A stretch of 64,000 bases of DNA from Pseudovibrio brasiliensis (GCF_018282095.1 NZ_CP074126.1:1932501-1996500), one strand, 5' to 3'. Positions 18,777 to 28,981 are shown, counted from the stretch's first letter. Translations and numbers: made by a program. The notes: generated from the letters alone by a model not told the origin.

Positions 18777-20807
18777 ATGTCACTGCGCCTCAGGATATTC
18801 GCTGCTGCGAATGCCGTGTTTTTGCTTGGCTTTATTGCCCTCATCACAGTTGTTTCAGTCCTTATGTCCAACTCTTCAGAAGAGGCAGGACAGGAATTAC
18901 TTATTGAGAACGCACAGGTTCAAGCAGATCTAGCCAATCAAACTATCAGCGAAGCCCAAATCATCACCGCAAGTTTTGCAGATCAGCTGGAGCAAACGCT
19001 CCTTCATGCAGACTTGTCCCGTGAACAGGTCGCCAACATTGCGCGCGACTTCTTTTCAAGCAACCCCACAATTGATGGCCTGACCACCTCTTTTGAGCCC
19101 AACACCATCGGCGAAGATGCTACTCATGTCGGGCAGGATTACAACAGTGAGGCAGGCCGCTTCTCTCCTTACTTCTCCCGCAAGGATGGCAAAACCGGTT
19201 GGCGGATTGCTGGTGCGGATGAGGCCGATGCGGACAGCTGGTACGGCCTTCCCCTCAGACTGGGGCGTGATGTGGTAACGCCGCCATATAGCTTTGAATC
19301 TCAAGGTAATACCGTCATGGCAGTCTCCATGTCTTCGCCTGTGTTTAATGTAAATGGCAAGGCGATCGGCGTTGTCACTGGCGATGTGTTCCTCAACGGC
19401 CTTATTGCGAGCCTCGAGGCGTCCAGAAAGTTCAAGAGCGGTTTTGTCGGTCTCGTAAGCGATGATGGCAAGTGGGTCGCACATTCCAACACCGAGCTAA
19501 AAGGTGAGGAGATCCCTGCAGACATCGCACAGCTTATTGTTGATGCTGATACACAGCCGACAGTGATCGAGCTGGGCGACAAAGAGATTGCAACTTATCC
19601 GTTGACTTTGCGTGGTACTGAGCAGGTCTGGTCTGCAATCGTAACCGTCGATAAAGCAGAGCTTCTGGCGGCTGCAAACACCACCCGCACCAACGCCATC
19701 ATCACCGCGCTCATCTGCCTGGCACTGGGTGTGGTCGTTCTGTGGTTCGTCGGGTCTTCTATCGCAAAGCCGGTTGTTGGCATCACAGCGCGTATGAACT
19801 CCCTGACAAAAGGGAACGTAGACGAGCCAGTCGCCTTCACCGATCGCAAAGACGAAATCGGTCAGATGGCGAAAGCGCTGGAAGTGTTTGTTGGCAATGC
19901 CGTTGAGCGCTTGAAGCTGCAAAGTGAATCTGAACAGGAGCAGGAAGCCCGCGCACTGCGTCAAAAGCATATTGATGAGCTCATTACAGACTTTGACGAC
20001 ACCATTCAGGAAAGCCTGACCACTGTTGCAGATAACTCGACAGAGATGGAAATCTCGGCAAAAGCACTCACAGGTATTGCGGAACATGCAACTGAGCAGT
20101 CAACAACTGCAGCAGCGTCTTCCGAAGAAGCTTCCACCAATGTGCAGACAGTTGCATCCGCTGCTGAGGAACTGGCTGCGTCTATTGATGAAATCAGTCG
20201 CCAGATCGGACAGACACAGAAGGTTGTTTCTGATGCCACATCTACAGCGCAGATTACCAACGACAAAGTCTCTAGTCTCGACAGCGCTGCTCAGCGGATT
20301 GGTGAAGTGGTGACCCTCATTCAGGCGATTGCAGAGCAGACCAACCTTCTGGCGCTCAATGCAACAATCGAAGCTGCACGTGCCGGCGAGGCGGGTAAGG
20401 GCTTTGCTGTGGTTGCAGCTGAAGTGAAAGAGTTGGCTAATCAGACCTCCAAAGCAACCGAAGAAATCTCCAGCCAAATCATTGGTATCCAGAACTCTTC
20501 TCAGGAAGCTGTTGGGGCAATCAGTGCCATCACCAGAACCATGGCTGATGTAAATGATATCACGGCAACCATCGCAGCGGCAGTAGAGCAGCAAGGCGCT
20601 GCAACAACTGAGATCAGTGAGAATGTGCAACAAGCAGCTGTTGGTACGCAAAATGTTGCAGAGAGTATGGCAGGTGTGTCTTCAGCTGCCTCTGAAACCA
20701 GTGCCACTGCAAGTCAGGTCCTGTCATCCTCTCAGATCCTCAATAAGCAGGCTGATATTTTGAAAGACAACATCGCAAGCTTCCTGCGCAACGTAAAAAG
20801 CGCATAA
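18777..20807 (+). CDS. Methyl-accepting chemotaxis protein with periplasmic Cache-type sensor
   Basis: 676 residues. TM1 (about 8-30) and TM2 (about 305-325, [18 protein letters not shown]) enclose a 275-residue periplasmic domain whose [22 protein letters not shown] and VTPPYSF segments fit a double Cache sensor of the PDC type that binds amino acids or organic acids. A HAMP domain (about 325-380) and the MCP signalling domain follow, with the conserved hairpin tip [19 protein letters not shown] at about 518-537 and [15 protein letters not shown] after it. There is no C-terminal CheR/CheB pentapeptide (it ends NVKSA). It is an orphan receptor here: no che genes are nearby. The ligand cannot be deduced. 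Confidence 0.95.
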   Translation: MSLRLRIFAAANAVFLLGFIALITVVSVLMSNSSEEAGQELLIENAQVQADLANQTISEAQIITASFADQLEQTLLHADLSREQVANIARDFFSSNPTIDGLTTSFEPNTIGEDATHVGQDYNSEAGRFSPYFSRKDGKTGWRIAGADEADADSWYGLPLRLGRDVVTPPYSFESQGNTVMAVSMSSPVFNVNGKAIGVVTGDVFLNGLIASLEASRKFKSGFVGLVSDDGKWVAHSNTELKGEEIPADIAQLIVDADTQPTVIELGDKEIATYPLTLRGTEQVWSAIVTVDKAELLAAANTTRTNAIITALICLALGVVVLWFVGSSIAKPVVGITARMNSLTKGNVDEPVAFTDRKDEIGQMAKALEVFVGNAVERLKLQSESEQEQEARALRQKHIDELITDFDDTIQESLTTVADNSTEMEISAKALTGIAEHATEQSTTAAASSEEASTNVQTVASAAEELAASIDEISRQIGQTQKVVSDATSTAQITNDKVSSLDSAAQRIGEVVTLIQAIAEQTNLLALNATIEAARAGEAGKGFAVVAAEVKELANQTSKATEEISSQIIGIQNSSQEAVGAISAITRTMADVNDITATIAAAVEQQGAATTEISENVQQAAVGTQNVAESMAGVSSAASETSATASQVLSSSQILNKQADILKDNIASFLRNVKSA

Positions 20808-20831
20808 TTGCGATCGAATGCAAAAAGAAAG

Positions 20832-20866
20832 ATGGCTTACTCCGGTATCGGGGGAGCCATTTTTGT
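20832..20866 (+). terminator. Terminator after the chemoreceptor gene
   Basis: ATGGCT...CTCC pairs with GGGG...AGCCAT and is followed by TTTTTGT. Confidence 0.75.
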
Positions 20867-20873
20867 ATTCAGC

Positions 20874-21221
20874 TTATCGATGAATGCGAAGAGTGAAGAA
20901 GCTGAGAATGCTCAAGTACGTCAGCAGGCACACAACTGAGTAGTACCATGTCGTGGAGACATTAAAGACCAGCTCCAACAGCGCAAGGCTGCCCAAAGAA
21001 AGAACGGCTGAAAGCAGTGCATCAGTCGTAAAGGCGCCAGCTGCAAATATGTAATGGTTTTGCTTTGCGCTAACCGGGGAGTTGGACGCAATTGAAGCGC
21101 CAATAAGATCTGCTTTCAAAAGAAAGAGAATGGCATTGCCTAGTAGAAAGATGGAGACCTGATAAAACATAGAACGCAACACGGGTTGTTTACAGGATTG
21201 CGACGAGTTGCGAGACAGCAT
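20874..21221 (-). CDS. Hypothetical membrane protein, 115 residues
   Basis: No family recognised. Three hydrophobic segments are visible (about residues 21-43, 61-85 and 90-110), for instance VSIFLLGNAILFLL and SAVLSLGSLALLELVF, so it is a small integral membrane protein. Codon usage looks genuine and it has no better competitor on the other strand. The ribosome site is weak; a second ATG at residue 18 could be the real start. It converges on the chemoreceptor gene with the terminator between them. Confidence 0.55.
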   Translation of the reverse strand: MLSRNSSQSCKQPVLRSMFYQVSIFLLGNAILFLLKADLIGASIASNSPVSAKQNHYIFAAGAFTTDALLSAVLSLGSLALLELVFNVSTTWYYSVVCLLTYLSILSFFTLRIHR

Positions 21222-21473
21222 CTATGTTTTTAGTAAAATGCGCTATGCGTCACGAGGTAGCGGATGAATCCCATAAATATCTGTATTTTTACTGTTATCT
21301 GCTAAATCCTGCATATGTGAGCGATGCAACACCCAAGAAATTGTTGAATGAGTTGATGTGAGCTTTGCCTCACAGATGCTATGCACTATTGAAATGCCTT
21401 GAGTATTGGCATACACGCTGCAAAGCCAAACGAATAAATCGTAAAATAGAATTCACGGAATTAGGGATCATTC

Positions 21474-22766
21474 ATGCGCGACGGTGGACGAATTGCGGCT
21501 GCAATTGAAGTGCTGACAGAAATTAATGACCGCCGCCGTCCTGTGCAGGAAGCTCTGAAGGATTGGGGCAACAAGCACAGGTTCGCAGGATCCGGTGACC
21601 GCGTGGCCATCGGCAATCTGGTGTTTGACGCGCTGCGCCACAAACTCTCCCACGCTCAGGCGATGGGATCTGAGAGTGCACGTGCTCTTGTCCTTGCAAC
21701 TTATATTTGGGGCTGGGGCAATCAGGTCGAGAAGCTGGAGCAGGTGATGGAAGAAGACCGTCACGCACCAGAACCTCTGTCCGATGCAGAACGCACTGCA
21801 CTGATTGAAAACAAGCAGGTCGGTGACAATGATCAGATTTCCGCAAACATCCCGGAGTGGCTCTGGCCACACTTTCAGGAAAACTTCGGTGATGACGCAT
21901 TGGCTGTTGGTCGCTCTCTTTCTGAGCGCGCGCCAATCGATATGCGCGTCAACACAGTAAAGAGTTCGCAGGATAAAGTTCTCAAACGCTTGTCACACCT
22001 GCATCCTGAAGCGAGTGGCCTCTCGCCAGTTGGTGTTCGTTTGGAGCCAGTGGTGGGACCACGCAAGTCACCGCATGTTCAAGCGGAAGAAAGCTTTCGA
22101 AAAGGTTGGTTTGAGTTGCAGGATGAAGCATCGCAGATTGCCTCCATCCTTTCTGGTGCCCAGCCCGGCGAGCAGGTTCTGGATCTCTGCGCGGGCGGTG
22201 GGGGTAAAAGCCTTGCCCTTGCAGCGCAGATGCAGAACAAAGGGCAGATCTACGCCTATGATGCCCACAAAACTCGTCTGGCACCGCTCTATGACCGCAT
22301 GGCACGTGCCGGTGTAAGAAACATCCAGACAATTGATCCGCAAACTGGCTCTCTGGACATCTGTGATGGCAAAATGGATCGGGTGTTTGTTGATGCACCG
22401 TGTTCAGGCACCGGTGTCTGGCGTCGCCGTCCGGATACCAAGTGGCGTGTAACTGAGAATGCGCTGAATGGCCGTATTGAAGATCAGGCGCAGGTGCTGG
22501 AAACAGCAACCCGTTTCGTGCGCTCAGGCGGTAAGCTGATCTATGCAACATGTTCGCTTGTACCTGCAGAAAACCAGCTTCAGGTTCAAGCGTTCCTCGA
22601 AAAGCATTCAGACTTTAAGCTTGTCGATCTGGCGCCAGTCTGGGAAGAGCATTTTGGTGAAGTTTCCTCTCGCCGTCCGCTGTTTAAGGATGGTGGTATG
22701 ATCACGCTGACACCGTATCACACAGGAACGGATGGCTTCTTCATCGCGATGATGGAACGAGACTAA
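21474..22766 (+). CDS. RsmB/NOP family rRNA cytosine-C5 methyltransferase
   Basis: 430 residues. The N-terminal quarter is helical and NusB-like in character (RRPVQEALKDWGNKHRF). The methyltransferase domain contains the SAM site VLDLCAGGGGKSLALA, the YAYDAHKTRL strand, motif IV DAPCSGTGVWRRRPDTKW with one conserved cysteine and motif VI YATCSLVPAENQ with the catalytic cysteine. It makes 5-methylcytosine in rRNA; RsmB (C967 of 16S rRNA) is the nearest well-known relative, but in alphaproteobacteria there are several paralogues, so I leave the symbol blank. It is a single gene with its own terminator. Confidence 0.9.
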   Translation: MRDGGRIAAAIEVLTEINDRRRPVQEALKDWGNKHRFAGSGDRVAIGNLVFDALRHKLSHAQAMGSESARALVLATYIWGWGNQVEKLEQVMEEDRHAPEPLSDAERTALIENKQVGDNDQISANIPEWLWPHFQENFGDDALAVGRSLSERAPIDMRVNTVKSSQDKVLKRLSHLHPEASGLSPVGVRLEPVVGPRKSPHVQAEESFRKGWFELQDEASQIASILSGAQPGEQVLDLCAGGGGKSLALAAQMQNKGQIYAYDAHKTRLAPLYDRMARAGVRNIQTIDPQTGSLDICDGKMDRVFVDAPCSGTGVWRRRPDTKWRVTENALNGRIEDQAQVLETATRFVRSGGKLIYATCSLVPAENQLQVQAFLEKHSDFKLVDLAPVWEEHFGEVSSRRPLFKDGGMITLTPYHTGTDGFFIAMMERD

Positions 22767-22796
22767 AGGCAAGCCAGCCAACGCCTATAAAGAGTG

Positions 22797-22830
22797 AAAG
22801 CCTGTCGCAGACATCTGCGGCAGGCTTTTT
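22797..22830 (+). terminator. Terminator between the rRNA methyltransferase and the TPR gene
   Basis: AAAGCCTGTCGCAGA pairs with TCTGCGGCAGGCTTT, followed by TT. It could act on both strands, as the two flanking genes converge. Confidence 0.8.
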
Positions 22831-22846
22831 GCTGAAAGAAAAGTGA

Positions 22847-24067
22847 TTAGTTTGCAGTTTTCTCTTCGAGCTCTTCAGAAAGCTCAGGCTTTTCTTCAGC
22901 CTCGTCAGCTTGCTCCACATTTGCTGCTTCGCTGCTTTCTTCCTGAAGTGCTTCCGTCTCGTCTTGCTCTACGTTCTCTGTTCCGTCAGGCTCTTCTGCC
23001 TCCACAACCTCAGTCTCACGCTTTTCTTCTCGAACAGGCCGTTCATAGCCTTGCTCAGCAAGATACTCGATTTCTTTGATGGCTGCGATTGTAGCTTCCA
23101 TAAACTCATGACCTCGTGCGTGAGAGGTCAGCACGTCGCGGGCAGCATCGCTGGCACCTGCTGCCGCAAGTGCTGCGCCAAGCGCATTAGCAACCTGCTT
23201 ATTGCCGGGAGCGAGGCGCCAGGCTGCTGCAGCATGATAAACGCCAGCATACACCAGTCCCATCTTCCGCTTACCGATGCTCAGATGCACAAGAGCCGCC
23301 GCATTGTCTGGTTCGCACGCATGCGCCAGCTCAAAGCTCTCAACTGCACTGGCCGTACTGTCCTCCAGCAAATAAGCATGCCCCATCGCTACAAGCACTT
23401 CCACGTTGCGAGGTTGCAGATCATGCGCCTCATTGAGGCGGGCGAGTGCCTCTTCGCTCTTTTTGCGGATAATCAGCACTTTCGACAGACCAAGAAGCGC
23501 TGGAACATAATGCGGATCAAATCTAAGGGCCGCACGATAGTTCAGGATAGCTGCTTCTGCGTTCGTCTCAGCACTTAAAGCATCGCCAAGCAATGATAGG
23601 GCAGCGGCGCTGTTTGGGATCTGCTGTACAAGGCGTCTGGCATAAGGCTCTGCTTCTGCATGCCCATGCATCTTGATCAGAATAGTTGCCAGCCCATAAA
23701 GGGCATTGCGATTGTTGGGTTCTGCGTCTACGACGGCATCAAATGCCTCTTTAGCTTGCTCTAGGTAACCAAGCAAAAGCAGCGCGTTGCCCATATTGGC
23801 GCGGGCTGGTAAATGCTCTGGCTTCATGAACAGAACTTTGCGCAAATGGGCAACGGACTCCCGAAGGTCACCATTGCGCAGCATGATTGTTGCCATCTTG
23901 AAGAGAAGTTCCACATCATCCGGATATCGGCCAACGAGGTCCTGATAAACAGGGATCACCTCATCAAAGCGCTCATCCTGTTCCAGATAGGAAATCGCAT
24001 CCAGTGCAGCGTTGATTTTCTCTCGCCGGGTATCGGCTTCCGGCGTTCCACGCAGTGTCTCTGTCAT
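22847..24067 (-). CDS. Tetratricopeptide repeat protein with acidic C-terminal tail
   Basis: 406 residues. At least eight TPR units fill about residues 25-310; typical cores are ARANMGNALLLLGYLEQAKE, ALYGLATILIKMHGHAEAE and VPALLGLSKVLIIRKKSEEA. TPR arrays are protein-protein scaffolds, and nothing here tells the partner. There is no signal peptide, so it is probably cytoplasmic. The last 75 residues are a Glu-rich low-complexity tail that is likely disordered. It is transcribed divergently from the MarR-type regulator gene. Confidence 0.88.
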   Translation of the reverse strand: MTETLRGTPEADTRREKINAALDAISYLEQDERFDEVIPVYQDLVGRYPDDVELLFKMATIMLRNGDLRESVAHLRKVLFMKPEHLPARANMGNALLLLGYLEQAKEAFDAVVDAEPNNRNALYGLATILIKMHGHAEAEPYARRLVQQIPNSAAALSLLGDALSAETNAEAAILNYRAALRFDPHYVPALLGLSKVLIIRKKSEEALARLNEAHDLQPRNVEVLVAMGHAYLLEDSTASAVESFELAHACEPDNAAALVHLSIGKRKMGLVYAGVYHAAAAWRLAPGNKQVANALGAALAAAGASDAARDVLTSHARGHEFMEATIAAIKEIEYLAEQGYERPVREEKRETEVVEAEEPDGTENVEQDETEALQEESSEAANVEQADEAEEKPELSEELEEKTAN

Positions 24068-24377
24068 CTTTTACGGACCCCCTTGTTGGGCAGTGCCGTC
24101 CGTAGATCCAACCGGATGGATCTGCTGACAGGCAATTCTGCGAATCAAATTCGTATCTATGCACGATGAAGCCTAAGCGCTTGGCAAATCAGCGTCAAAG
24201 GTGGAACGGGTGGATCGGGAAGGAAGGCGTGGATAGATGATCTTGAACGCATCAAAACCACAATCAGGGGCTAGTGCCTGGGAAAAATCACCAATATTCA
24301 AGTCAGCTTAACCATTTTCCGTTTTTCATATCGGTCAATGGAGTGAAGCAAAGCATTCGACGCAGGGCAAAAGGGTT
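24068..24377. other. Divergent intergenic region between the TPR and MarR-type genes
   Basis: 310 bases with no gene. It should hold the two divergent promoters; I see no clear inverted-repeat operator or RNA. Confidence 0.5.
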
Positions 24378-24872
24378 ATGGCGGAGAAATACCGTGCCAA
24401 AATAATGACGCAGGCAAGTTTGTTTGAGGACGAACATAATGTCGAGCTGCTGAACTATCTGCCGCTGCGCATCATCGCGACGGGTCGCTTCATCGAGCGA
24501 CGCCTTTCCGAACATTTGCAGAAAAATTATGGCCTGTCGCTTCCTTCCTGGTTAGTCCTGAGCGCCTCTGAGCGTTTGGGGGCTGTCTCTGTTAGGGAAC
24601 TTGGTCCTGTCATTGGTCTGGATACGGTTGCCGTTTCCCGAGCTGTAAAACGCCTTTCTGAAGCCAACCTCATTAAGAAACAGGAACATCCGAGAGATCG
24701 GCGCCTGGTTCGCCTGAGTCTGACAGAAGAGGGGCGTGTTGTTCTGCGTTCTTTGGAGACACAGTTGGAGAAACTCGAGAAGAATTTGCTGCCACAACTT
24801 GATGTTCAGGAGCGTATCAGACTGGGCCAAATGATGAGCAATATCGAAGAGCACGAGCAGTCTATTTTGTAG
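24378..24872 (+). CDS. MarR family transcriptional regulator
   Basis: 164 residues. The winged helix-turn-helix is evident: LSLPSWLVLSASERLG, VSVRELGPVIGLDTVAVSR (recognition helix) and KRLSEANLIKKQEHPRDRRL, which is the conserved D-x-R-x-x wing, followed by VRLSLTEEGR. Flanking helices form the dimer domain. MarR proteins are usually ligand-responsive repressors. The target is not evident: the divergent gene encodes a TPR protein and guaA follows 115 bases downstream. The start uses AAAAGGG very close to the ATG; ATG at residue 10 is an alternative with no ribosome site. Confidence 0.9.
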   Translation: MAEKYRAKIMTQASLFEDEHNVELLNYLPLRIIATGRFIERRLSEHLQKNYGLSLPSWLVLSASERLGAVSVRELGPVIGLDTVAVSRAVKRLSEANLIKKQEHPRDRRLVRLSLTEEGRVVLRSLETQLEKLEKNLLPQLDVQERIRLGQMMSNIEEHEQSIL

Positions 24873-24987
24873 CTTGGTGTGACTTTGTTCAAAGCTCACA
24901 GAAAAACATCTATCGCTCTTAGCGTAACTCCAAAAATTCCTTGGAATAGACCTTCCCAAATCAATGCGTACAGAGTAGAAGCTGCGC

Positions 24988-26535
24988 ATGACTGACCGCA
25001 TCCTCATTATTGATTTCGGATCTCAGGTCACTCAGCTCATTGCGCGCCGCGTGCGCGAGTCTGGTGTGTATTCTGAGATCGTTCCGTTCCAGTCTGCAGA
25101 AGCTGCTTTTAAGGAAATGAATCCAAAGGCGGTGATCTTGTCAGGTGGTCCGGCATCCACGACAGAAATGGGGAGCCCGCGTGCACCCCAGATCGTATTC
25201 GAGGCTGGAATTCCTGTCCTCGGAATTTGTTATGGTCAGCAGACCATGTGCGCCCAATTGGGCGGCGAAGTTGCCACATCCGACCATAAAGAGTTTGGCC
25301 GGGCGTTTGTTTCCGTTGAAAAGTCTTCTGCTTTGTTTGAAGGCTGCTGGGAACAGGGCTCCAAGCATCAGGTTTGGATGAGCCATGGCGACCGTGTTGT
25401 TTCCCTTCCAGAAGGTTTTGAAGTGATCGGCACTTCAGAAGGCGCGCCGTTTGCAGCCATTGCAGACGAGAAACGCCACTTCTATGCCGTTCAGTTCCAC
25501 CCGGAAGTGGTGCACACGCCAGATGGGGCGAAGCTCATTGAGAACTTCACCCACAAAATCGCAGGCTGTTCAGGCGACTGGACCATGGCGGAGTACCGCC
25601 AGCAGGCCATTAAGGCGATCCGTGATCAGGTCGGCGACAAGAAAGTCATCTGTGGCCTTTCAGGTGGCGTAGACAGCTCTGTAGCTGCTGTATTGATCCA
25701 CGAGGCCATTGGCGATCAGCTCACCTGTATCTATGTAGACCACGGTTTGATGCGCATGGGTGAAACGGAGCAGGTTCTGTCCATGTTCCGCGATCACTAC
25801 AACATCCCGCTGGTTCACGTAGACGCTTCTGATCTGTTCATTGGCCAGCTGGAAGGTGAAAGCGATCCGGAAGTCAAACGCAAAACCATCGGTAAGCTCT
25901 TCATCGAAGTCTTCGAAGACGAGGCGAAAAAGCTTGGTGGTGCAGACTTCCTCGCGCAGGGTACGCTGTATCCTGACGTGATTGAGAGTGTCTCCTTCAC
26001 CGGCGGTCCATCCGTTACCATCAAGTCTCACCACAATGTTGGTGGCTTGCCGGAGCGGATGAACATGCAGTTGGTTGAACCACTTCGCGAGCTGTTCAAA
26101 GACGAAGTTCGTGATCTCGGTCGCGAACTAGGCCTACCGGATAGTTTCATCGGACGTCACCCATTCCCAGGCCCAGGTCTGGCAATCCGTTGTCCAGGTG
26201 GTATCACCCGCGAGAAGTTGGATATTCTCCGCCAGGCAGATGCCATCTATCTCGATGAAATCCGCAAGGCTGGTCTTTATGATGCCATCTGGCAAGCATT
26301 CGCAGTTCTTCTGCCAGTGCAAACCGTTGGTGTAATGGGCGATGGCCGGACCTACGAGTTCGTCTGCGCACTCCGTGCAGTGACATCTGTAGATGGTATG
26401 ACAGCTGACTTCTATCACTACGATATGGAGTTCCTTGGCCGGGCAGCGACCCGCATCATCAACGAAGTCCGCGGCATCAACCGCGTCGTTTACGATGTGA
26501 CCTCCAAGCCCCCGGGAACCATTGAGTGGGAATAA
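24988..26535 (+). CDS. guaA: GMP synthase (glutamine-hydrolysing)
   Basis: 515 residues. It converts XMP to GMP with ATP and glutamine. The class I amidotransferase domain (residues 1-200) has ILSGGP, GICYGQQ with nucleophile Cys81, and the QFHPEV His/Glu pair. The ATP pyrophosphatase domain has the P-loop LSGGVDSSV (about 224-232). The C-terminal dimerisation domain ends with the near-universal KPPGTIEWE. The sequence is full length with nothing missing. It is followed by a strong terminator, and guaB lies 7 kb upstream. Confidence 0.97.
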   Translation: MTDRILIIDFGSQVTQLIARRVRESGVYSEIVPFQSAEAAFKEMNPKAVILSGGPASTTEMGSPRAPQIVFEAGIPVLGICYGQQTMCAQLGGEVATSDHKEFGRAFVSVEKSSALFEGCWEQGSKHQVWMSHGDRVVSLPEGFEVIGTSEGAPFAAIADEKRHFYAVQFHPEVVHTPDGAKLIENFTHKIAGCSGDWTMAEYRQQAIKAIRDQVGDKKVICGLSGGVDSSVAAVLIHEAIGDQLTCIYVDHGLMRMGETEQVLSMFRDHYNIPLVHVDASDLFIGQLEGESDPEVKRKTIGKLFIEVFEDEAKKLGGADFLAQGTLYPDVIESVSFTGGPSVTIKSHHNVGGLPERMNMQLVEPLRELFKDEVRDLGRELGLPDSFIGRHPFPGPGLAIRCPGGITREKLDILRQADAIYLDEIRKAGLYDAIWQAFAVLLPVQTVGVMGDGRTYEFVCALRAVTSVDGMTADFYHYDMEFLGRAATRIINEVRGINRVVYDVTSKPPGTIEWE

Positions 26536-26544
26536 GATAATCAA

Positions 26545-26577
26545 AAACCGGGGAAGGGAACTTCTCCGGTTTTTTTA
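26545..26577 (+). terminator. Terminator after guaA
   Basis: AAACCGGGGAAG pairs with CTTCTCCGGTTT around a four-base loop and is followed by seven to eight T. Confidence 0.9.
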
Positions 26578-26684
26578 TATTTAGCCAAAGGGAATAATAG
26601 TAATAAGATTCAATAAGGAAGTACTTTTGGATTACATATATCTCGATAATGTGTTCAACTGATTTTCATTTTTTGGGGGAGCCA

Positions 26685-27323
26685 ATGAAGTTACCAAACG
26701 CCGAGTTGTACTTGACTGAGAAACATCGGAATTTCCTTCTCTGTCAACGAACTGACTTGATTGGTAAGGATGAAGATGCAGTTTTACGACTTTATCGAAA
26801 ACATTTAGCGAAAGCTGTCAAAATGTTGAGGATGCACGCTCCAACATTGTCGAGCAAAGGGCGGTTCCTTGACATAGGATGTGGTCTCGGATTTGGGGTG
26901 CTTGTGTTAAAGGAGATTTATGGGCCTGAACATCAGTTTGTGGGAATTGATAAAAACGGAAAAGATACTGAAATTAGATACGGATTCCAGCCTGAAGCTG
27001 AAATCTATAATGATTTACAAAGAACCTCTGAGAACTTGCATTTAAATGGAATATTGAAAAGTAACCTTGAGCTTATTGATTTGAATGAGCACCCATTTCC
27101 AGATGGTATCTTTGATATTGTGGTTTCATTTCTGGCATACGGATGGCATTTCCCAATTTCTACTTACCTACAAAACCTCAAGAAAGTAACTCGTAAAGGT
27201 AGTGTCATTTATCTTGATCTTAGGCGTAGGACAGATGGACTATCGATGATGGCGAACGAGTTTGATCTAGTCTGGGTTCGTGAAAATCGCAAAGGTCTAC
27301 ATACTATTTGGCGTGCACGGTAA
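26685..27323 (+). CDS. Class I SAM-dependent methyltransferase, AT-rich, probably acquired
   Basis: 212 residues. The SAM site FLDIGCGLGFGVLVL is clear, followed by QFVGIDKNG (motif II acid) and the motif IV-like PFPDGIFDIVVSFLAYGW, so a Methyltransf_11-type fold is secure. The substrate is unknown. The start at MKLPNAE has GGGGGAG five to eleven bases upstream; an earlier ATG lacks this. Base composition differs sharply: 38 of 120 bases are G or C at 26941-27060, against 33 of 60 in the last part of guaA, and AT-ending codons dominate. It lies alone between the guaA terminator and the convergent DksA-like gene, with no mobility gene beside it. Confidence 0.82.
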   Translation: MKLPNAELYLTEKHRNFLLCQRTDLIGKDEDAVLRLYRKHLAKAVKMLRMHAPTLSSKGRFLDIGCGLGFGVLVLKEIYGPEHQFVGIDKNGKDTEIRYGFQPEAEIYNDLQRTSENLHLNGILKSNLELIDLNEHPFPDGIFDIVVSFLAYGWHFPISTYLQNLKKVTRKGSVIYLDLRRRTDGLSMMANEFDLVWVRENRKGLHTIWRAR

Positions 27324-27343
27324 TATTAGGTTGTAGCGAAAAT

Positions 27344-27685
27344 CTACCCAAACAACTTCGCACAGCTCACGCAGTAAAGGGCTGCTGGATCAACACGCAG
27401 GCGGGCTTCGGGGATGTCTTCGCCGCATTCTAGACAGAAGCCGTATTCATCTTCTTTGATCCGTTGAAGTGCGCCGTCGATGCGTTGGAGTTCGCGGGCG
27501 CGTTGGCGGTCATTGGCTTGTGCCATGGCTTGGCGCTGAATGGCGTCCATGCGGGAGAGGCGGCCAACGGACTGTTGATCGAGCGTAACGGTTGCGCGAT
27601 CACTCTCAGAGATCTCTGACAACTCCGTGAGTTCAGCTTTGCGTGCCAGAAGTAAATCCCGGGCTTCATTGAGAGTAAGTGTCAT
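27344..27685 (-). CDS. DksA/TraR family zinc-finger protein
   Basis: 113 residues. A coiled-coil region (about residues 5-75, with RARELQRIDGALQRIKEDEYG) precedes a four-cysteine zinc finger, FCLECGEDIPEARLRVDP then YCVSC, which is the DksA/TraR C4 signature. DksA proteins bind the RNA polymerase secondary channel and act with ppGpp on stable RNA promoters; this short version is closer to the TraR/YbiI-sized paralogues than to full-length DksA of about 150 residues, so its effect is uncertain. The start was set at MTLTLNEAR with GGGAG upstream. It may be cotranscribed with the PilZ gene 105 bases upstream, although a terminator-like hairpin separates them. Confidence 0.88.
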   Translation of the reverse strand: MTLTLNEARDLLLARKAELTELSEISESDRATVTLDQQSVGRLSRMDAIQRQAMAQANDRQRARELQRIDGALQRIKEDEYGFCLECGEDIPEARLRVDPAALYCVSCAKLFG

Positions 27686-27748
27686 CCGATCATCTCCCAC
27701 CCAACACTCTGGCATCAGTATGAACGGGAAACGAGAAGCTGTGCAAGC

Positions 27749-27779
27749 AAAACAAAAACGCCCATCAATGTGGGCGTTT
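27749..27779 (-). terminator. Terminator after the PilZ-domain gene
   Basis: AACGCCCA and TGGGCGTT form the stem; on the minus strand it is followed by TTTTTGTTTT. Confidence 0.85.
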
Positions 27780-27790
27780 AAGAAGGTGCT

Positions 27791-28099
27791 TTAGATTTTC
27801 ATCAGGCTGGAAACAGTTTCCTTTTCACCAATGAACTCGACACCTAAAGTGTCAGCTGTTCTCCAGCGAACTTCAGCCTTCACGCGTTGGCGCAAATGCA
27901 CCAGATAGAGCATGAACTCATCTGGAATATCGATTGTTGTTTCCATCTTCAATCGGGCGCCGAAATCGGACAAATCGCGAATAATGCAATCGAAAACCAT
28001 GGACTGGCTCGCGAAGACGATCCGTCCTTCCTTGAGCGTACGCCGACGGCGCACTCGGCGACGTTCTGTGATCTCTGTTGCACTGTCACTCTCGGACAT
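27791..28099 (-). CDS. PilZ domain protein (cyclic-di-GMP binding)
   Basis: 102 residues, a single PilZ domain. The binding motif is present: an Arg-rich N-terminal stretch (ERRRVRRRRTLKEG) with the RxxxR element, and DLSDFGARL, the D/N-x-S-x-x-G element. ADTLGVEFIG near the end is the usual closing strand. Such stand-alone PilZ proteins are c-di-GMP receptors that act on motility, exopolysaccharide or enzymes through protein contacts. The start was placed at MSESDS with GGAAAG upstream. A terminator follows directly. Confidence 0.85.
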   Translation of the reverse strand: MSESDSATEITERRRVRRRRTLKEGRIVFASQSMVFDCIIRDLSDFGARLKMETTIDIPDEFMLYLVHLRQRVKAEVRWRTADTLGVEFIGEKETVSSLMKI

Positions 28100-28377
28100 A
28101 GAACTTTCCAGGCGCTGTTTCTGTTTGAGAATCCTTAGATCTTGCGCAAATATAGGAGTCAAACAGTCAAGTTATGATATATGCAGATAAACCACTCACC
28201 CTGATTTAGCGAGAAAACAAGGATGACCTCAAGGGTTCCTTGAAAAAGAATTGGGTAAATGTAGAAAACACCTTACGCAGGGACGATCAGGCTTATTGAT
28301 ATTTCACGGCGTTTGGTCACAGTGCACAAGCTCAGCTAAGGGCTTTAACGTAAAATACAAAACTAAAGGGTCACTCG

Positions 28378-28956
28378 ATGACGCTGTTACTTGTCGGGCT
28401 TTTCATCTTTTTGGGAATTCACTTTGTCCCATCGTTTCCGGGCTTTCGTGATTCCGTCGTCCAGCGCATTGGACTAAATCCATATCGCGCAGTCTATTCG
28501 CTGATCGTGCTGACTGGTCTGTTCTGTATGATCTACGGTTTCGTTCTGGCGCGGGAAGAAGACCTGTTCCCATTGTACGTGACACCGTTCTGGTTGCGCC
28601 ACCTGGCTATGACACTGCTGCTGCCGGTCTTTATTCTGGTTTTCGCGAAGTTCATCCGTGGTAACATCGCCAAGTGGACCAAAGACCCTGTCATTCTGGC
28701 CGTCAAGATCTGGGCAATCTCACATCTGTTGGTGAATGGCGAGCCGTATTCCGTTGCTCTCTTTGGTGGGTTCCTTGTCTGGGCAATCTGGGCACGCATC
28801 TCTTTGAAGAAATTCGACCGCAAGAACACCGAGGCTGAGCAGTTCCCGCATGCCATTCGCAATGACATCATCAGCGTTGTTCTTGGCTTCCTGCTCTATG
28901 GCCTGTTCGTTTGGAAGCTGCACGAGTTATTGATCGGTATGGCAATCCTGACCTAA
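28378..28956 (+). CDS. NnrU family membrane protein, copy 1
   Basis: 192 residues, with six hydrophobic segments and an integral inner-membrane layout. NnrU hallmarks are the N-terminal LIGLxxFLGIHFVPSFPGFR type segment and the conserved LRHLAMTLLLPVFIL and LLVNGEPYSVALFGGF segments. NnrU was named from denitrification gene clusters; it is related to the isoprenoid-modifying enzymes 15-cis-zeta-carotene isomerase (Z-ISO). The function here is unknown, as no nir/nor genes are close. The ATG has AAAGGG seven bases upstream. A second, diverged copy follows 158 bases downstream with the same length. Confidence 0.87.
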   Translation: MTLLLVGLFIFLGIHFVPSFPGFRDSVVQRIGLNPYRAVYSLIVLTGLFCMIYGFVLAREEDLFPLYVTPFWLRHLAMTLLLPVFILVFAKFIRGNIAKWTKDPVILAVKIWAISHLLVNGEPYSVALFGGFLVWAIWARISLKKFDRKNTEAEQFPHAIRNDIISVVLGFLLYGLFVWKLHELLIGMAILT

Positions 28957-28981
28957 ACGGGTTCTGAAACTAAATTTTTAA

